Source: Xanthomonas rydalmerensis
GTDB lineage: Bacteria; Pseudomonadota; Gammaproteobacteria; Xanthomonadales; Xanthomonadaceae
Direction: 5' to 3'
DNA length: 64,000 nucleotides
Assembly (NCBI RefSeq): GCF_033170385.1
Contig: NZ_CP126170.1
Coordinates: 4,054,001 to 4,118,000, forward strand
Both the position numbers and the translations under genes were made by a program. Positions 25,205 to 33,790 of the stretch are shown here, piece after piece. Under the pieces are notes generated by a model. The model was not told the origin of the DNA. It ran no database searches and worked only from the letters and a program-made list of their open reading frames with translations. Each line of letters begins with the position of its first letter. Position 1 is the first letter of the stretch.

Positions 25205-26366
25205 TCTGTCGCCCCCCGTTTCGCCACGCCGTCTCCGCCTGGCCGGCGTCATCGCCTCGATCGTGGTCCTGGCCATCGTCGTCGCCGGCATCGCCACGCG
25301 CGCCGGCGACGCGCGCCGGCTGCGTGCATGGACCGACGACCAGGCGGTGCCGACGGTCACCGTGGTGGCCCCGGAGACCGACCAGGGCACCGGCGTGCTC
25401 AACCTGCCCGGTCGCCTGGAGGCGTATGCCCGCGCGCCGATCTTCGCCCGGACCAGCGGCTACCTGAAATGGTGGAAAGCCGACATCGGCGCCAGGGTGA
25501 AGGCCGGCGACGTGCTTGCCGAGATCGAAACGCCCGACCTGGACCAGCAGTTGCTTCAGGCCAAGGCCGACCTGGCCAACGCCCGGGTCAACGCCGCCCT
25601 GGCCCAGACCACCGCCAAGCGCTGGCAGACCATGGGCCAGACCGAGGTGGTGTCGAAGCAGGCGGTGGACGAGAAGACCGGCGACTACGACGCCAAGCGC
25701 GCCCTTGCCCAGTCCGCACAGGCCAACCTCGAGCGCCTGGAGGCGATGAAGGGCTTCGCCAGACTGGTGGCGCCGTTCGACGGCACCGTCACCGCGCGCG
25801 AGACCGATGTCGGCGCGCTGATCAACGCCGGCGGCGGCGGCCAGGAACTGTTCGTCGTGTCGGACACGCACAAGCTGCGCATGTACGTGAACGTGCCGCA
25901 GAGCGATGCGCCGTCGGTGCGCGCCGGCAGCAAGGTGACGCTGACGGTGCCGGAGTACCCGGGGCAGACCTTCAGCGGCGTCGTCGACAGCGCATCGGGG
26001 GCGGTCAACGCCGCCTCGGGCACCACCCTGGTCCAGGTCGCCGTGGACAATCAGGACGGCAGACTGATGCCGGGCGGCTACGCCAGCGTGCGCTTCGATC
26101 TTCCGGCCGACGCCGCGCTGGTGCGGGTCCCGGCCAGCGCGCTGGTGTTCGACGATAAGGGCCTGCGCGTGGCCGTGGTAGACGCGCACGACACGGTCGC
26201 CTTCAAGCCGGTGACCATCGCGCGCGACTTCGGCAAGACCGTGCAGCTCGGCTCGGGCATCGCCGCCGGCGACCGCCTGATCGAAAGTCCGCCGGACGGC
26301 CTGACCGACGGCGACAAGGTGCGCATCAGCGCGCCGAAGGCGGATGGCGGACACGCCAAGGCGTGA
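25194..26366 (+). CDS. RND efflux pump periplasmic adaptor (membrane fusion protein)
   Basis: A 390-residue adaptor linking the permease to an outer-membrane channel. An uncleaved or signal-anchor helix lies at residues about 19-38. A split lipoyl domain (GYLKWWKADIGARVKAGDVLAEIETPDLDQ and FARLVAPFDGTVTARETDVGAL) flanks an alpha-hairpin of about 60 residues. Beta-barrel and membrane-proximal domains follow to the end. The start ATG at 25194 overlaps the permease gene. No outer-membrane factor gene follows, so this pump must borrow a TolC/OprM-type channel from elsewhere. The gene converges on the histidine kinase at 26476. Confidence 0.93.
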   Translation: MSPDLSPPVSPRRLRLAGVIASIVVLAIVVAGIATRAGDARRLRAWTDDQAVPTVTVVAPETDQGTGVLNLPGRLEAYARAPIFARTSGYLKWWKADIGARVKAGDVLAEIETPDLDQQLLQAKADLANARVNAALAQTTAKRWQTMGQTEVVSKQAVDEKTGDYDAKRALAQSAQANLERLEAMKGFARLVAPFDGTVTARETDVGALINAGGGGQELFVVSDTHKLRMYVNVPQSDAPSVRAGSKVTLTVPEYPGQTFSGVVDSASGAVNAASGTTLVQVAVDNQDGRLMPGGYASVRFDLPADAALVRVPASALVFDDKGLRVAVVDAHDTVAFKPVTIARDFGKTVQLGSGIAAGDRLIESPPDGLTDGDKVRISAPKADGGHAKA

Positions 26367-26373
26367 ACGCGGC

Positions 26374-26405
26374 TGGCCGGCGGTCTTTTCGAAGCACGCC
26401 GGCCA
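26374..26405. terminator. Hairpin between the convergent adaptor and histidine kinase genes
   Basis: A 9-bp perfect stem (TGGCCGGCG/CGCCGGCCA) with a 14-base loop lies 8 bases past the adaptor stop. There is no U tract on either strand, so intrinsic termination is only suggested by position between converging genes. Confidence 0.45.
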
Positions 26406-26475
26406 TTGCAGCGCGCGGAACCGATGCGGGCCAACGCGCGGGCACCGGCCTGCACGGATCCGGAACTGCCGGCGC

Positions 26476-27756
26476 TCACTTCGCCGGAACGAACCGCACG
26501 GTTGCCAGGATGCCGCCGCCCTCGGCGCTTTCCAGCGCGACCTGCCAGCCGAAGCGCTCGCACAGCCGGCGCACGATCGACAGGCCCAGCCCGGCGCCTT
26601 GCGGGCGCTCCGGCTCGGCGCGGAAGAACGGCTCGAAGGCGTGTCGCAAGGCCTCCTCGGACATGCCGATGCCGGTATCGCGGATGCGGATGCGGTCGGC
26701 CTCGACCTCGACCTCGACGCGCCCTGCATCGGTGTAGCTGCAGGCGTTGCGCAGCAGGTTGCTGACCACCACGTGCAGCACCCGGGGCGGCGCATGCAGC
26801 GTCGCCGAGCCCAGCACGCGCACGCTCAGCGTCACCGGCTTGTCCGCCAGCAGCTCGCGCGCGTTCTCGGCCTCGTACGCGACCACGTCGGTGACGTCGA
26901 AGAGTTCGCTCTGCGGCACCACGTCAGCCTCGCGCGCCAGGATCAGGAAGGCGTCGATCACCGCCTCCATGTCGCGGCCGGCGCGTTGGATCCGCTGCAG
27001 GCTGCGCTGCAGGCGCGGCGGCAATTCCAGATCGGTCATCGCGATGTCGGTGGCGACCCGGATCACCGTCAGCGGCGTGCGCAGTTCATGGCTGGCATCG
27101 CGGGTGAAGTTGCGTTCGCGGGCGACGTGGTCGGTGACGCGCTGGGCCAACGTATGCAGGGCGGCGGCCAACTGCCGCGCCTCGCCCTGCACATCGGCCG
27201 GCAGGTTTTCCGGAGCCAGTTCGGCGGCGACTGGATGCCGCGGATCCCAGCGCGAGACCCGCCGCGCCAGCCAGTTCATCGGCGACAGCAAGCGGCGCGA
27301 CACCCGCCAGGTCAGCCAGGCCACCACCAGCACCGCGATCAGGGTCAACAGGGTCGGCACCACGCCGAACCAGAACGCCAGCCGCTGCGCCGGCGCGCGC
27401 AGGAACACCAGGTATAGGCGGCCGGACGGGTTCTGGTCGACCAGCACGATCTCGCCGCCGGGGCGGTCCTCGTGCAGGCCGGGCGCCAGCGTGCGCAGGT
27501 CGATGGGCACCGCCGCATCGGAGTGTCCGGCCGGCACCAGATAACCGCGCAGGCTGTGAGTATTGGGGGGCGGCTGCTGCGGCTGTTGTGCATGCAGGCG
27601 CCAGTAGTAGCGCGCCTCCTGCTTCAGGATCGAGCCGACCAGCGAGTGCTGCACGATCGCCACCACCAGATAACTGGCAAGCGTGACTACACAGCCCGCA
27701 AACACGATGCGGGCGATCAGGGCGAGGCGAAGTTTGCGCGGCAACCCGTGCGGCAT
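26476..27756 (-). CDS. Sensor histidine kinase (second two-component pair)
   Basis: A 426-residue membrane kinase. TM1 spans about 11-35 and TM2 about 127-150, with a periplasmic domain of roughly 90 residues that is Gln/Pro-rich near its start. A HAMP-like linker leads to the phospho-acceptor His223 in RDASHELRTPLTV. The ATPase domain keeps VVSNLLRNACSYT, DTGIGMSEEA and GAGLGLSIV. It is read after the response regulator (27865-28578) with a 108-base gap that contains a hairpin, so it may be made at lower level than its regulator. The signal it senses is not apparent. Confidence 0.92.
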   Translation of the reverse strand: MPHGLPRKLRLALIARIVFAGCVVTLASYLVVAIVQHSLVGSILKQEARYYWRLHAQQPQQPPPNTHSLRGYLVPAGHSDAAVPIDLRTLAPGLHEDRPGGEIVLVDQNPSGRLYLVFLRAPAQRLAFWFGVVPTLLTLIAVLVVAWLTWRVSRRLLSPMNWLARRVSRWDPRHPVAAELAPENLPADVQGEARQLAAALHTLAQRVTDHVARERNFTRDASHELRTPLTVIRVATDIAMTDLELPPRLQRSLQRIQRAGRDMEAVIDAFLILAREADVVPQSELFDVTDVVAYEAENARELLADKPVTLSVRVLGSATLHAPPRVLHVVVSNLLRNACSYTDAGRVEVEVEADRIRIRDTGIGMSEEALRHAFEPFFRAEPERPQGAGLGLSIVRRLCERFGWQVALESAEGGGILATVRFVPAK

Positions 27757-27814
27757 ACGGCATCCGTGATCGTTGCCGCGATTATAGGAAGGCCGATCGT
27801 GAGCCTTTCGTGCA

Positions 27815-27839
27815 AGCGGCCCCGTTTGCGGGGACCGCT
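27815..27839. terminator. Hairpin between response regulator and histidine kinase genes (possible attenuator)
   Basis: AGCGGCCCCG-TTTG-CGGGGACCGCT can fold into a stem of about nine pairs with one bulged base, in the gap between the regulator stop and the kinase start. A U tract is missing in the direction of transcription, so partial termination or RNA processing are the plausible roles. Confidence 0.4.
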
Positions 27840-27864
27840 GCGGGTTTCACGATCGCGCGCCGCC

Positions 27865-28578
27865 TCAGCTCATCGGCTGGGCGATGTCGGCGATGCGGTA
27901 ACCGGCGCTCTGCACGGTGTGCAGCAGCGGGCGGTCGAACGGCTTGTCGATGATCTTGCGCAGGTTGTACAGATGGCTGCGCAAAGTGTCCGAGTCCGGC
28001 AGGCCGTTGCCCCAGATCTCGCGCTCGATCTCCTGGCGGGTGACCACGCGCGGCGATTCGCGCATCAGGATGGTCAGCAGGCGCAGTCCGATCGGCGACA
28101 GCTGCAGCTCGGTGCCGGCGCGGGTGGCGCGCATGCTCACCGGGTCCAGCACCAGGTCGGCCACCTTCAGCACTTCAGAGCCGACCTGGCGGCGCTCGCG
28201 ACGGATCAGCGCACGCAGGCGTGCTTCCAGTTCCTGGATCGCGAACGGCTTGGTCAGGTAGTCGTCGGCGCCAAAGCCCAGGCCGGTGAGCTTGTCGTCG
28301 AGCGTGTCGCGCGCGGTCAGCATCAGCACCGGGGTCGACTTGCGCGCGTCGTTGCGCAGGCGGCGGCACACTTCGATGCCGTCCAGGCGCGGCAGCATCA
28401 GGTCCAGCACCACCACGTCGTAGCTGTTCTCCGCCGCCAGGCGGTAGCCGTCCAGGCCGTCGCAGGCGTAATCCACTTCGAACCCGCGGCCTTCCAGATA
28501 CTCACCGATCATCTCGGAAATGTTGCGGTTGTCTTCCACGACCAGCACGAGCCCGGATGTTTCCTTGGTCTGACGCAT
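27865..28578 (-). CDS. OmpR-family DNA-binding response regulator (second pair)
   Basis: A 237-residue regulator. The receiver has EDN at 15-17, the phospho-acceptor Asp59 in VVLDLMLPRLDG and Lys in DDYLTKPFAIQE. A winged-helix output domain runs from about 135 to the end, with LPDSDTLRSHLYNLRKIID and VQSAGYRI. The sequence is highly Xanthomonas-like, and resemblance to the RaxR regulator of X. oryzae is possible but could not be checked. It precedes its kinase on the minus strand. Its start at 28578 (MRQTKETSG) follows GAGGAAGC. Confidence 0.92.
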   Translation of the reverse strand: MRQTKETSGLVLVVEDNRNISEMIGEYLEGRGFEVDYACDGLDGYRLAAENSYDVVVLDLMLPRLDGIEVCRRLRNDARKSTPVLMLTARDTLDDKLTGLGFGADDYLTKPFAIQELEARLRALIRRERRQVGSEVLKVADLVLDPVSMRATRAGTELQLSPIGLRLLTILMRESPRVVTRQEIEREIWGNGLPDSDTLRSHLYNLRKIIDKPFDRPLLHTVQSAGYRIADIAQPMS

Positions 28579-28670
28579 GATGCTTCCTCAGTCTTCAGCT
28601 TTGTGAAACATGCCGGATGTGCAGTGGTGGCGGCGTGAAGACCGCTTCATGTGCCTGAGTCATGAAAAAA

Positions 28671-29294
28671 TTACTGCGCGATCAATGGTTTGAGTTGCGG
28701 CCATACGTTGTCCAGCACCTTGGGCTGGGCCGCGGCGGTCGGATGCAGGCCATCGCCCTGCATCAGCGCCGGGTTCAGCGCCACGCCTTCCAGCAGGAAC
28801 GGCAGCAGGCCGGTCTGGTACTGCTTCGCCAGGTCCGCGTAGACCGCGCGCAGACGCTGCCGGTAGCCCGGTCCGTAGTTCGGCGGCACGTCGATGCCCA
28901 GCAACAGCACCTTCGCGCCGGCCTCACGGCTGAGCACGATCATCTTCTCCAGATTGCCGCGCAGTTCGGCCGGGCTGAGCCCGCGCAATGCGTCGTTGCC
29001 GCCCAGCTCGATGACCACTACCGACGGTTTGTGTTTCTGCAGCAGCGCCGGCAGACGGGTCAGTGCGCCGGAGGAGGTCTCGCCGCTGATGCTGGCATTG
29101 ACCACCGCCGGTGGCGCCCGCATCTGTTGCTGCAGGCGCTTGTCCAGCAAGGCCACCCAGCCGGACTGCACCGGGATGTTGTGCGCCGCGCTGAGGCTGT
29201 CGCCGAGCACCAGTACCGGCCCCGTCGCACCTTTGGCACAGGCGATGGCGGGCAGCAGCACCCACCATGCCAATAGCAGCCAGGCGCGGCGCAT
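28671..29294 (-). CDS. tesA: TesA-like arylesterase / lysophospholipase / acyl-CoA thioesterase
   Basis: A 207-residue periplasmic SGNH esterase. A signal peptide covers about residues 1-20 (ends ACA). Block I is GDSLSAAH (Ser33), then a Gly block (NASISGETSSG), block III GGNDALRG and the C-terminal DGLHPTAAAQ with the catalytic Asp-x-x-His. The start at 29294 (MRRAWLLL) makes a proper signal peptide; earlier in-frame ATGs (29345 and 29330) add charged residues. The gene is divergent from ybbA-ybbP, the arrangement seen in E. coli, with almost no spacer. Confidence 0.9.
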   Translation of the reverse strand: MRRAWLLLAWWVLLPAIACAKGATGPVLVLGDSLSAAHNIPVQSGWVALLDKRLQQQMRAPPAVVNASISGETSSGALTRLPALLQKHKPSVVVIELGGNDALRGLSPAELRGNLEKMIVLSREAGAKVLLLGIDVPPNYGPGYRQRLRAVYADLAKQYQTGLLPFLLEGVALNPALMQGDGLHPTAAAQPKVLDNVWPQLKPLIAQ

Positions 29295-29304
29295 CCAGGC
29301 CCGC

Positions 29305-30057
29305 TTGCTTCTCGTCTCGTCGCCACGCATCCGGAGATTCCTCATCGACAGTCAGGCCCCCACTCTTCGCGCCGGTATCGCCATCGACGTACGCGATGTC
29401 GGCAAATCCGTCAGCGGACCGGAGGGCACGGTCCACATTCTCGACAAGGTGGGATTGACCATCGGTGAAGGCGACAGCGTCGCCATCGTCGGCGCCTCCG
29501 GGTCCGGCAAGACCACCCTGCTCGGGTTGCTGGCCGGCCTCGACCTGCCCACGCGCGGCGAGATCGTGCTGGCCGGGCAATCGCTCAACACGCTGGACGA
29601 GGAAGCGCGCGCCGCGCTGCGCGCGCGCGAAGTCGGCTTCGTGTTCCAGAGCTTCCACCTGCTGCCGTCGCTGACCGCGGCGGAGAACGTCGCCCTGCCG
29701 CTGGAACTGGCCGGACGCGAGGATCCGGCGCGGGTGCGCGAGGTGCTGGAGGCGGTGGGGCTCAGCGCGCGTGCGCGGCACTATCCGCGGCAACTGTCCG
29801 GCGGCGAGCAGCAGCGCGTGGCGCTGGCACGCGCGTTCGTGGCGCGGCCACGGATCCTGTTCGCCGACGAGCCCACCGGCAGCCTCGACCAGGCCACCGG
29901 GCAACAGATCAGCGACCTGCTGTTCGCGCTCAACGAAGGCAGCGACACCACCCTGGTGCTGGTCACCCACGACATGCGCCTGGCGCAGCGCTGCGAACAC
30001 CGCTACCGGCTCGACGGCGGCCGCCTGCGCGCCGCCGACCCGGCGGACGCCGCATGA
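29305..30057 (+). CDS. ybbA: YbbA-like ABC transporter ATP-binding protein
   Basis: A 250-residue ATPase of the MacB/LolD type. Walker A is GASGSGKTT, then the Q-loop, the signature LSGGEQQRVALARA, Walker B ILFADEPTGSLD and the switch His in VLVTHDM. It probably powers the adjacent FtsX-like permease (its stop overlaps the permease ATG by 4 bp). The expected start lies near IDSQAPTLRAG, but no ATG or GTG is there. The annotated start is the TTG at 29305. An alternative is initiation at an ATC (29344) 7 bases after CGGAG. The N-terminal 10-15 residues are therefore uncertain. Confidence 0.9.
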   Translation: MLLVSSPRIRRFLIDSQAPTLRAGIAIDVRDVGKSVSGPEGTVHILDKVGLTIGEGDSVAIVGASGSGKTTLLGLLAGLDLPTRGEIVLAGQSLNTLDEEARAALRAREVGFVFQSFHLLPSLTAAENVALPLELAGREDPARVREVLEAVGLSARARHYPRQLSGGEQQRVALARAFVARPRILFADEPTGSLDQATGQQISDLLFALNEGSDTTLVLVTHDMRLAQRCEHRYRLDGGRLRAADPADAA

Positions 30058-32537
30058 ACGTGCTGCGCCACGCCGCGCGCGCGCTGCGCCGCGAACTGTT
30101 CGCCGGCGATCTGCTGACCGTGTTCGCGGCACTGGTGCTGGGCGTGGCGGTGATGACCGCGGTCGGCACCCTGGTCGACCGGGTGACCCTGGCGCTCACC
30201 GGCAGCGCCGCCGAGGTGATCGGCGGCGACCTCGGCGTCAGCGGACGCCAGGACATCCCTGGCGACTTCGCCGAGGAGGCGCAGCGGCGCGGCCTGCGCA
30301 GCACGCGCCTGGTCAGTTTCCCCAGCGTGCTGTTCCACGGCGACGCTAGCCAGATGGCCAACATCAAGGCGGTGGGCGCCGGTTATCCGCTGCGCGGCGA
30401 ACTGCTGGTGGCGCGCGACACCGTCGGCGCCGGCAGCGAACGCGCCGGACCGCCGCCGCGCGGCGAGGCCTATGCCGATCCGCGCCTACTCGAAGCGCTG
30501 GGGCTGAAGCTCGGCGATGCGCTGGAGTTCGGTGCCGGCACGCTGCGCGTGACCCGCGTGTTGCGTGCCGAACCGGATGCCTCCGGCGAACTGATGCAGC
30601 TGTCGCCGCCGCTGCTGGTCAACCGCGCCGACGTCGATGCCGCCGGCCTGCTCGGCCCTGGCAGCCGCGCCTCCTATCGGCTGATGTTCGCCGGCGCGCC
30701 GGGCGAGATCGCCGCCCTGCGCGAATGGCTGGCGCCGCGTGCCAAGGCGTACCGCCTGGTCGGCATCGAGGACACCCAGCGCGGCGTGCGTGGCGCCTTC
30801 GACCGCGCCGGGCGCTTCCTGGCGCTGGCCGCGTTGCTGGCGGTGCTGCTGGCCGGCGTCGCCACCGCGCTGGCCGCCAACCGTTTCGCCCTGCGCCGCA
30901 TCGATCAGGTCGCGGTCTTGCGCTGCCTGGGCGCGCGCCAGCGCGACATCCTCGTCGCGCTGGCGCTGCAGTTGCTGCTGCTGGCGATCCCCGCCTGCGT
31001 GCTCGGCGTGGGCCTGGGCATGCTGGCCCAGGTGGGCCTGGTCGAAGCGCTGGGCAGCCTGATCCCCAACCGCCTGCCCTTGCCGCAGGCGACCCCGGCG
31101 CTGGCCGGCGCCGGCATCGGCCTGTTGCTGCTGCTCGGCTTCGGCCTGCCGCCGCTGCTGCGCTTGCGCGACGTCCCGCCGATGCGGGTGCTCAACCGTA
31201 GCTTCGCCGCGCTGCCGCCGACCTCGCTGCTGGTCTACGCCGCGGCCCTGGTCGCCACCGTGGTGCTGGCGGTCTACGCCACCGGCGACGGCCTGCTGGC
31301 GGCCTGGGTGCTGGGTGGCCTGACCCTGCTGGCGGCGCTGGCCGCTGCCGTCGGCGGCGTGCTGCTGGCGGTGTTGCGGCGGCTGCAGGGACGGCTGCGC
31401 GGGCCATGGAAGCTGGGCCTGGCGGCGCTGACCCGGCGCCGCGCGCTGAGCGTGGTGCAGTTGGTGGGCCTGTCGCTGTCGCTGTGCGCCCTGCTGTTGC
31501 TGGCGGTGATCGGCCCCGGCCTGCTCGGGCAGTGGCGCGACCGACTGCCGGCGGACACGCCGAACTACTTCCTGATGAACATCCAGCCCGACCAGGCCGA
31601 CCAGGTGCTCGGCACCTTGCGCACGCTCGGCGTCGCCGACGCGGCGGTGGAGCCGTTCAGCACCGGCAAGCTGGTGGCGATCAACGGCAAGCCGCCGCAG
31701 CGCCGCGCGCAGGGTCCGGACGACGAGGGCGACGGTAGCGACCGGCCCATCAACTTCTCCTGGCGGCATGAGTTCCCCGCCGCCAACCGGTTGCTGTCCG
31801 GGCGCTTCTGGGCCGCCGACAGCACCGCCGCCGAGGCCTCGGTGGAGGAAGGCTGGGCGCAGCGCTACGGGCTCAAGCTCGGCGACCGCATCACCTTGCT
31901 GCTCGGCGACCAGCAGCGCAGCTTCACCGTCACCAATGTGCGCAAGGCCGACTGGGATTCGTTCCGGGTCAACTTCTTCCTGCTGCTCAACGCCGGTGCG
32001 GTGCAGGATGCGCCGTACAACCTGATCTCTGCCTTCCATCTGCCGCGCGCCTCGGCCGCGCAGTTGAGCGGGCTCAGCCGCGCCTATCCGAACGTGTCGC
32101 TGCTCGACATCGACGCGATCCTGCAGCGCGTGCGCGAGGTCATCGACCGCGTCGCCCAGGCGGTGCAACTGGTGATGGGCTTCAGCCTGCTGGCCGGCGC
32201 GCTGGTACTGCTGGCCGCCCTGCAGGCCACCGCCGGGGAGCGTCGCTACGACAGCGCGGTGCTGCGCACCCTGGGCGCGCGCCGCGGGCAACTGCGCGGC
32301 GCGGTGCTGGTGGAGTTCGGCGCGCTCGGCCTGCTCGCGGCGATCCTCGCGGTCGGGGCAGCGGCGATCATCGGCGTGGTGGTGGCCAAGCAGGCCTTCG
32401 ACCTCGCGCTGTCGCCACCGTGGCCGGCGCTACTGCTCGGCGGCCTGGGCGGCGTGGCGCTGAGCCTGCTCGCCGGCTGGTCGGGCACCAGGCGCATCCT
32501 GCGCACGCCGCCGGCGCTGGCCTTGCGCGAGCCTTGA
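30054..32537 (+). CDS. ybbP: YbbP-like FtsX-family ABC transporter permease
   Basis: An 827-residue membrane protein. The N-terminal helix (about 20-40) is followed by a MacB-type periplasmic domain, then the first FtsX domain (three helices, about 260-370). Two central helices follow, then a second periplasmic domain (about 495-680) and a final FtsX domain (about 700-825). The double MacB/FtsX layout is that of YbbP. With YbbA it should move or release a lipid or lipoprotein-like substrate at the periplasmic face, though the cargo is unknown. tesA is divergent just upstream, so the trio could act on acyl chains. Confidence 0.9.
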   Translation: MNVLRHAARALRRELFAGDLLTVFAALVLGVAVMTAVGTLVDRVTLALTGSAAEVIGGDLGVSGRQDIPGDFAEEAQRRGLRSTRLVSFPSVLFHGDASQMANIKAVGAGYPLRGELLVARDTVGAGSERAGPPPRGEAYADPRLLEALGLKLGDALEFGAGTLRVTRVLRAEPDASGELMQLSPPLLVNRADVDAAGLLGPGSRASYRLMFAGAPGEIAALREWLAPRAKAYRLVGIEDTQRGVRGAFDRAGRFLALAALLAVLLAGVATALAANRFALRRIDQVAVLRCLGARQRDILVALALQLLLLAIPACVLGVGLGMLAQVGLVEALGSLIPNRLPLPQATPALAGAGIGLLLLLGFGLPPLLRLRDVPPMRVLNRSFAALPPTSLLVYAAALVATVVLAVYATGDGLLAAWVLGGLTLLAALAAAVGGVLLAVLRRLQGRLRGPWKLGLAALTRRRALSVVQLVGLSLSLCALLLLAVIGPGLLGQWRDRLPADTPNYFLMNIQPDQADQVLGTLRTLGVADAAVEPFSTGKLVAINGKPPQRRAQGPDDEGDGSDRPINFSWRHEFPAANRLLSGRFWAADSTAAEASVEEGWAQRYGLKLGDRITLLLGDQQRSFTVTNVRKADWDSFRVNFFLLLNAGAVQDAPYNLISAFHLPRASAAQLSGLSRAYPNVSLLDIDAILQRVREVIDRVAQAVQLVMGFSLLAGALVLLAALQATAGERRYDSAVLRTLGARRGQLRGAVLVEFGALGLLAAILAVGAAAIIGVVVAKQAFDLALSPPWPALLLGGLGGVALSLLAGWSGTRRILRTPPALALREP

Positions 32538-32543
32538 GTGGAG

Positions 32544-32566
32544 CCGGGATTGGGGATTCGGGATTG
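32544..32566. repeat. GGGATTGGGGATTCGGGATT intergenic repeat
   Basis: The string CCGGGATTGGGGATTCGGGATTGG lies just past the ybbP stop. It is the same family as 12902-12936 (inside folA) and 39231-39264 (upstream of nupC), where it appears as its reverse complement. Confidence 0.75.
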
Positions 32567-32687
32567 GTAGAGCGCCGCAGGCTGCGCGGACGTGACGCCG
32601 TTGGCGCTCGGCGGCGGTCCTTGGCGACGACGGGCGCGATGCGTGCCGCACACGGGTAAGATCGCGGCACATCGAAAGGAGAAACGC

Positions 32688-33587
32688 ATGAAATGGATTG
32701 TCGCCTGTTGCCTGCTGGCCCTCTCCACTGCGGCTGGCGCCGTGGTGGTCAGGGCGGACGTGGAGGAAACGCGCTACCGGATGCCGGCGGCGGCATTCCC
32801 GGCCCTGGTCGACCTGCCCGGCGAAGGGCACGGCGTGCTGATCGCGCCACAGTGGGTGGTCACCGCCGCGCACGCGGCACCGATGCAGATGCCGGGCATG
32901 GACCAGGACGTGTCCATTGGCGGCGTGGCGTACAGGATCAAGCGCGTCGTTCTCCATCCCGGCTACCGCAAGCCGGCCGATGCGCTGGTGCAGGAGGCAC
33001 TGACGACGCACGACTTCTCCAGGTTCTATGCGGCGCTCGGCGCCGCCGACGATATCGCGCTGATCGAGCTGGCTGCGCCGGTGCCGGGAGTGGCACCGGT
33101 CGCGCTGTACCGCGGCGACGGAGAAGTCGGGATGACCGCCGAATTGATCGGCAAGGGCGCCACCGGCGACGGCAAGGCCGGCCAGGATCCCCACGGCGCC
33201 CATCGCGGCGTGCTGCGCCACGCCTTCAACACGATCGTCGGCGCCGACCCGCGCTACCTCTCGTATCGCTTCGACGCGCCTCCCTCCGCCCTGCCGCTGG
33301 AAGGCATCACCGGCAGCGGCGACAGTGGCGGCCCCTTGCTGATCGGCACCGGCGACGCGCGGCAACTGATCGGGCTGGCGTCGTGGGGCAACTATCCGCC
33401 GGACCATCCGTTCTGGGCGACCTGGACCACGGGTCGTCCATTCGTGCAGGGTCTTTACGGCCAGATCGTGCACGCCGTGCGCGTGTCGCGCTATCTGCCG
33501 TGGATGACGCAGGTGATGGCCACATCCCCGGATGACACGTCGTCACCAACGACGACGCCCGCACACGCGCACGACGCGGCACGCTGA
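32688..33587 (+). CDS. Secreted trypsin-like (S1 family) serine protease
   Basis: A 299-residue protein with a signal peptide (about 1-18, ends AGA). The catalytic triad is complete: His62 in VVTAAHAAP, Asp122 in ADDIALIEL and Ser213 in GSGDSGGPL. The rest of the chymotrypsin fold shows YRIKRVVLHPGY and LIGLASWG. The C-terminal 25 residues are Ser/Thr/Pro-rich. The ATG at 32688 follows AAAGGAG; an upstream in-frame ATG is not preferred. It could act on host or extracellular proteins; the specificity pocket cannot be read with confidence. It converges on the DUF6607-like gene. Confidence 0.9.
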   Translation: MKWIVACCLLALSTAAGAVVVRADVEETRYRMPAAAFPALVDLPGEGHGVLIAPQWVVTAAHAAPMQMPGMDQDVSIGGVAYRIKRVVLHPGYRKPADALVQEALTTHDFSRFYAALGAADDIALIELAAPVPGVAPVALYRGDGEVGMTAELIGKGATGDGKAGQDPHGAHRGVLRHAFNTIVGADPRYLSYRFDAPPSALPLEGITGSGDSGGPLLIGTGDARQLIGLASWGNYPPDHPFWATWTTGRPFVQGLYGQIVHAVRVSRYLPWMTQVMATSPDDTSSPTTTPAHAHDAAR

Positions 33588-33730
33588 TACGCCATCGCGG
33601 CGCCGCGCTGGCGCCGGCCTTGCGTCGGCTTGCCTCCCGTTAGCGCACACCTGCGGCGCTCAGAGCGTGAGCCGTGCTCTGCACGCCATCCAGCGCCGAA
33701 CAGGTTCTGCGGCGGCGCGACACACGCAAG

Positions 33731-33765
33731 AAAAAGGGGAAGGCGCCATCCCGGCCGCCTTCCCC
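33731..33765 (-). terminator. Intrinsic terminator of the heme-uptake cluster
   Basis: On the minus strand a perfect 10-bp stem GGGGAAGGCG/CGCCTTCCCC, with a 10-base loop, is followed by TTTTTT. It lies about 25 bases past the DUF6607-like stop, so it should end the minus-strand heme operon. A near-copy of this stem occurs at 46306-46332. Confidence 0.8.
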
Positions 33766-33790
33766 ACCCTGGCTAGTTGACGCCGCCGTC

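Noticed and set aside
21908-25402. 1164-codon open frame on the minus strand across the RND permease gene
   Set aside because: It is antisense to a gene with complete family motifs and is His/Arg/Gln-rich, the usual by-product of GC-rich codon use.
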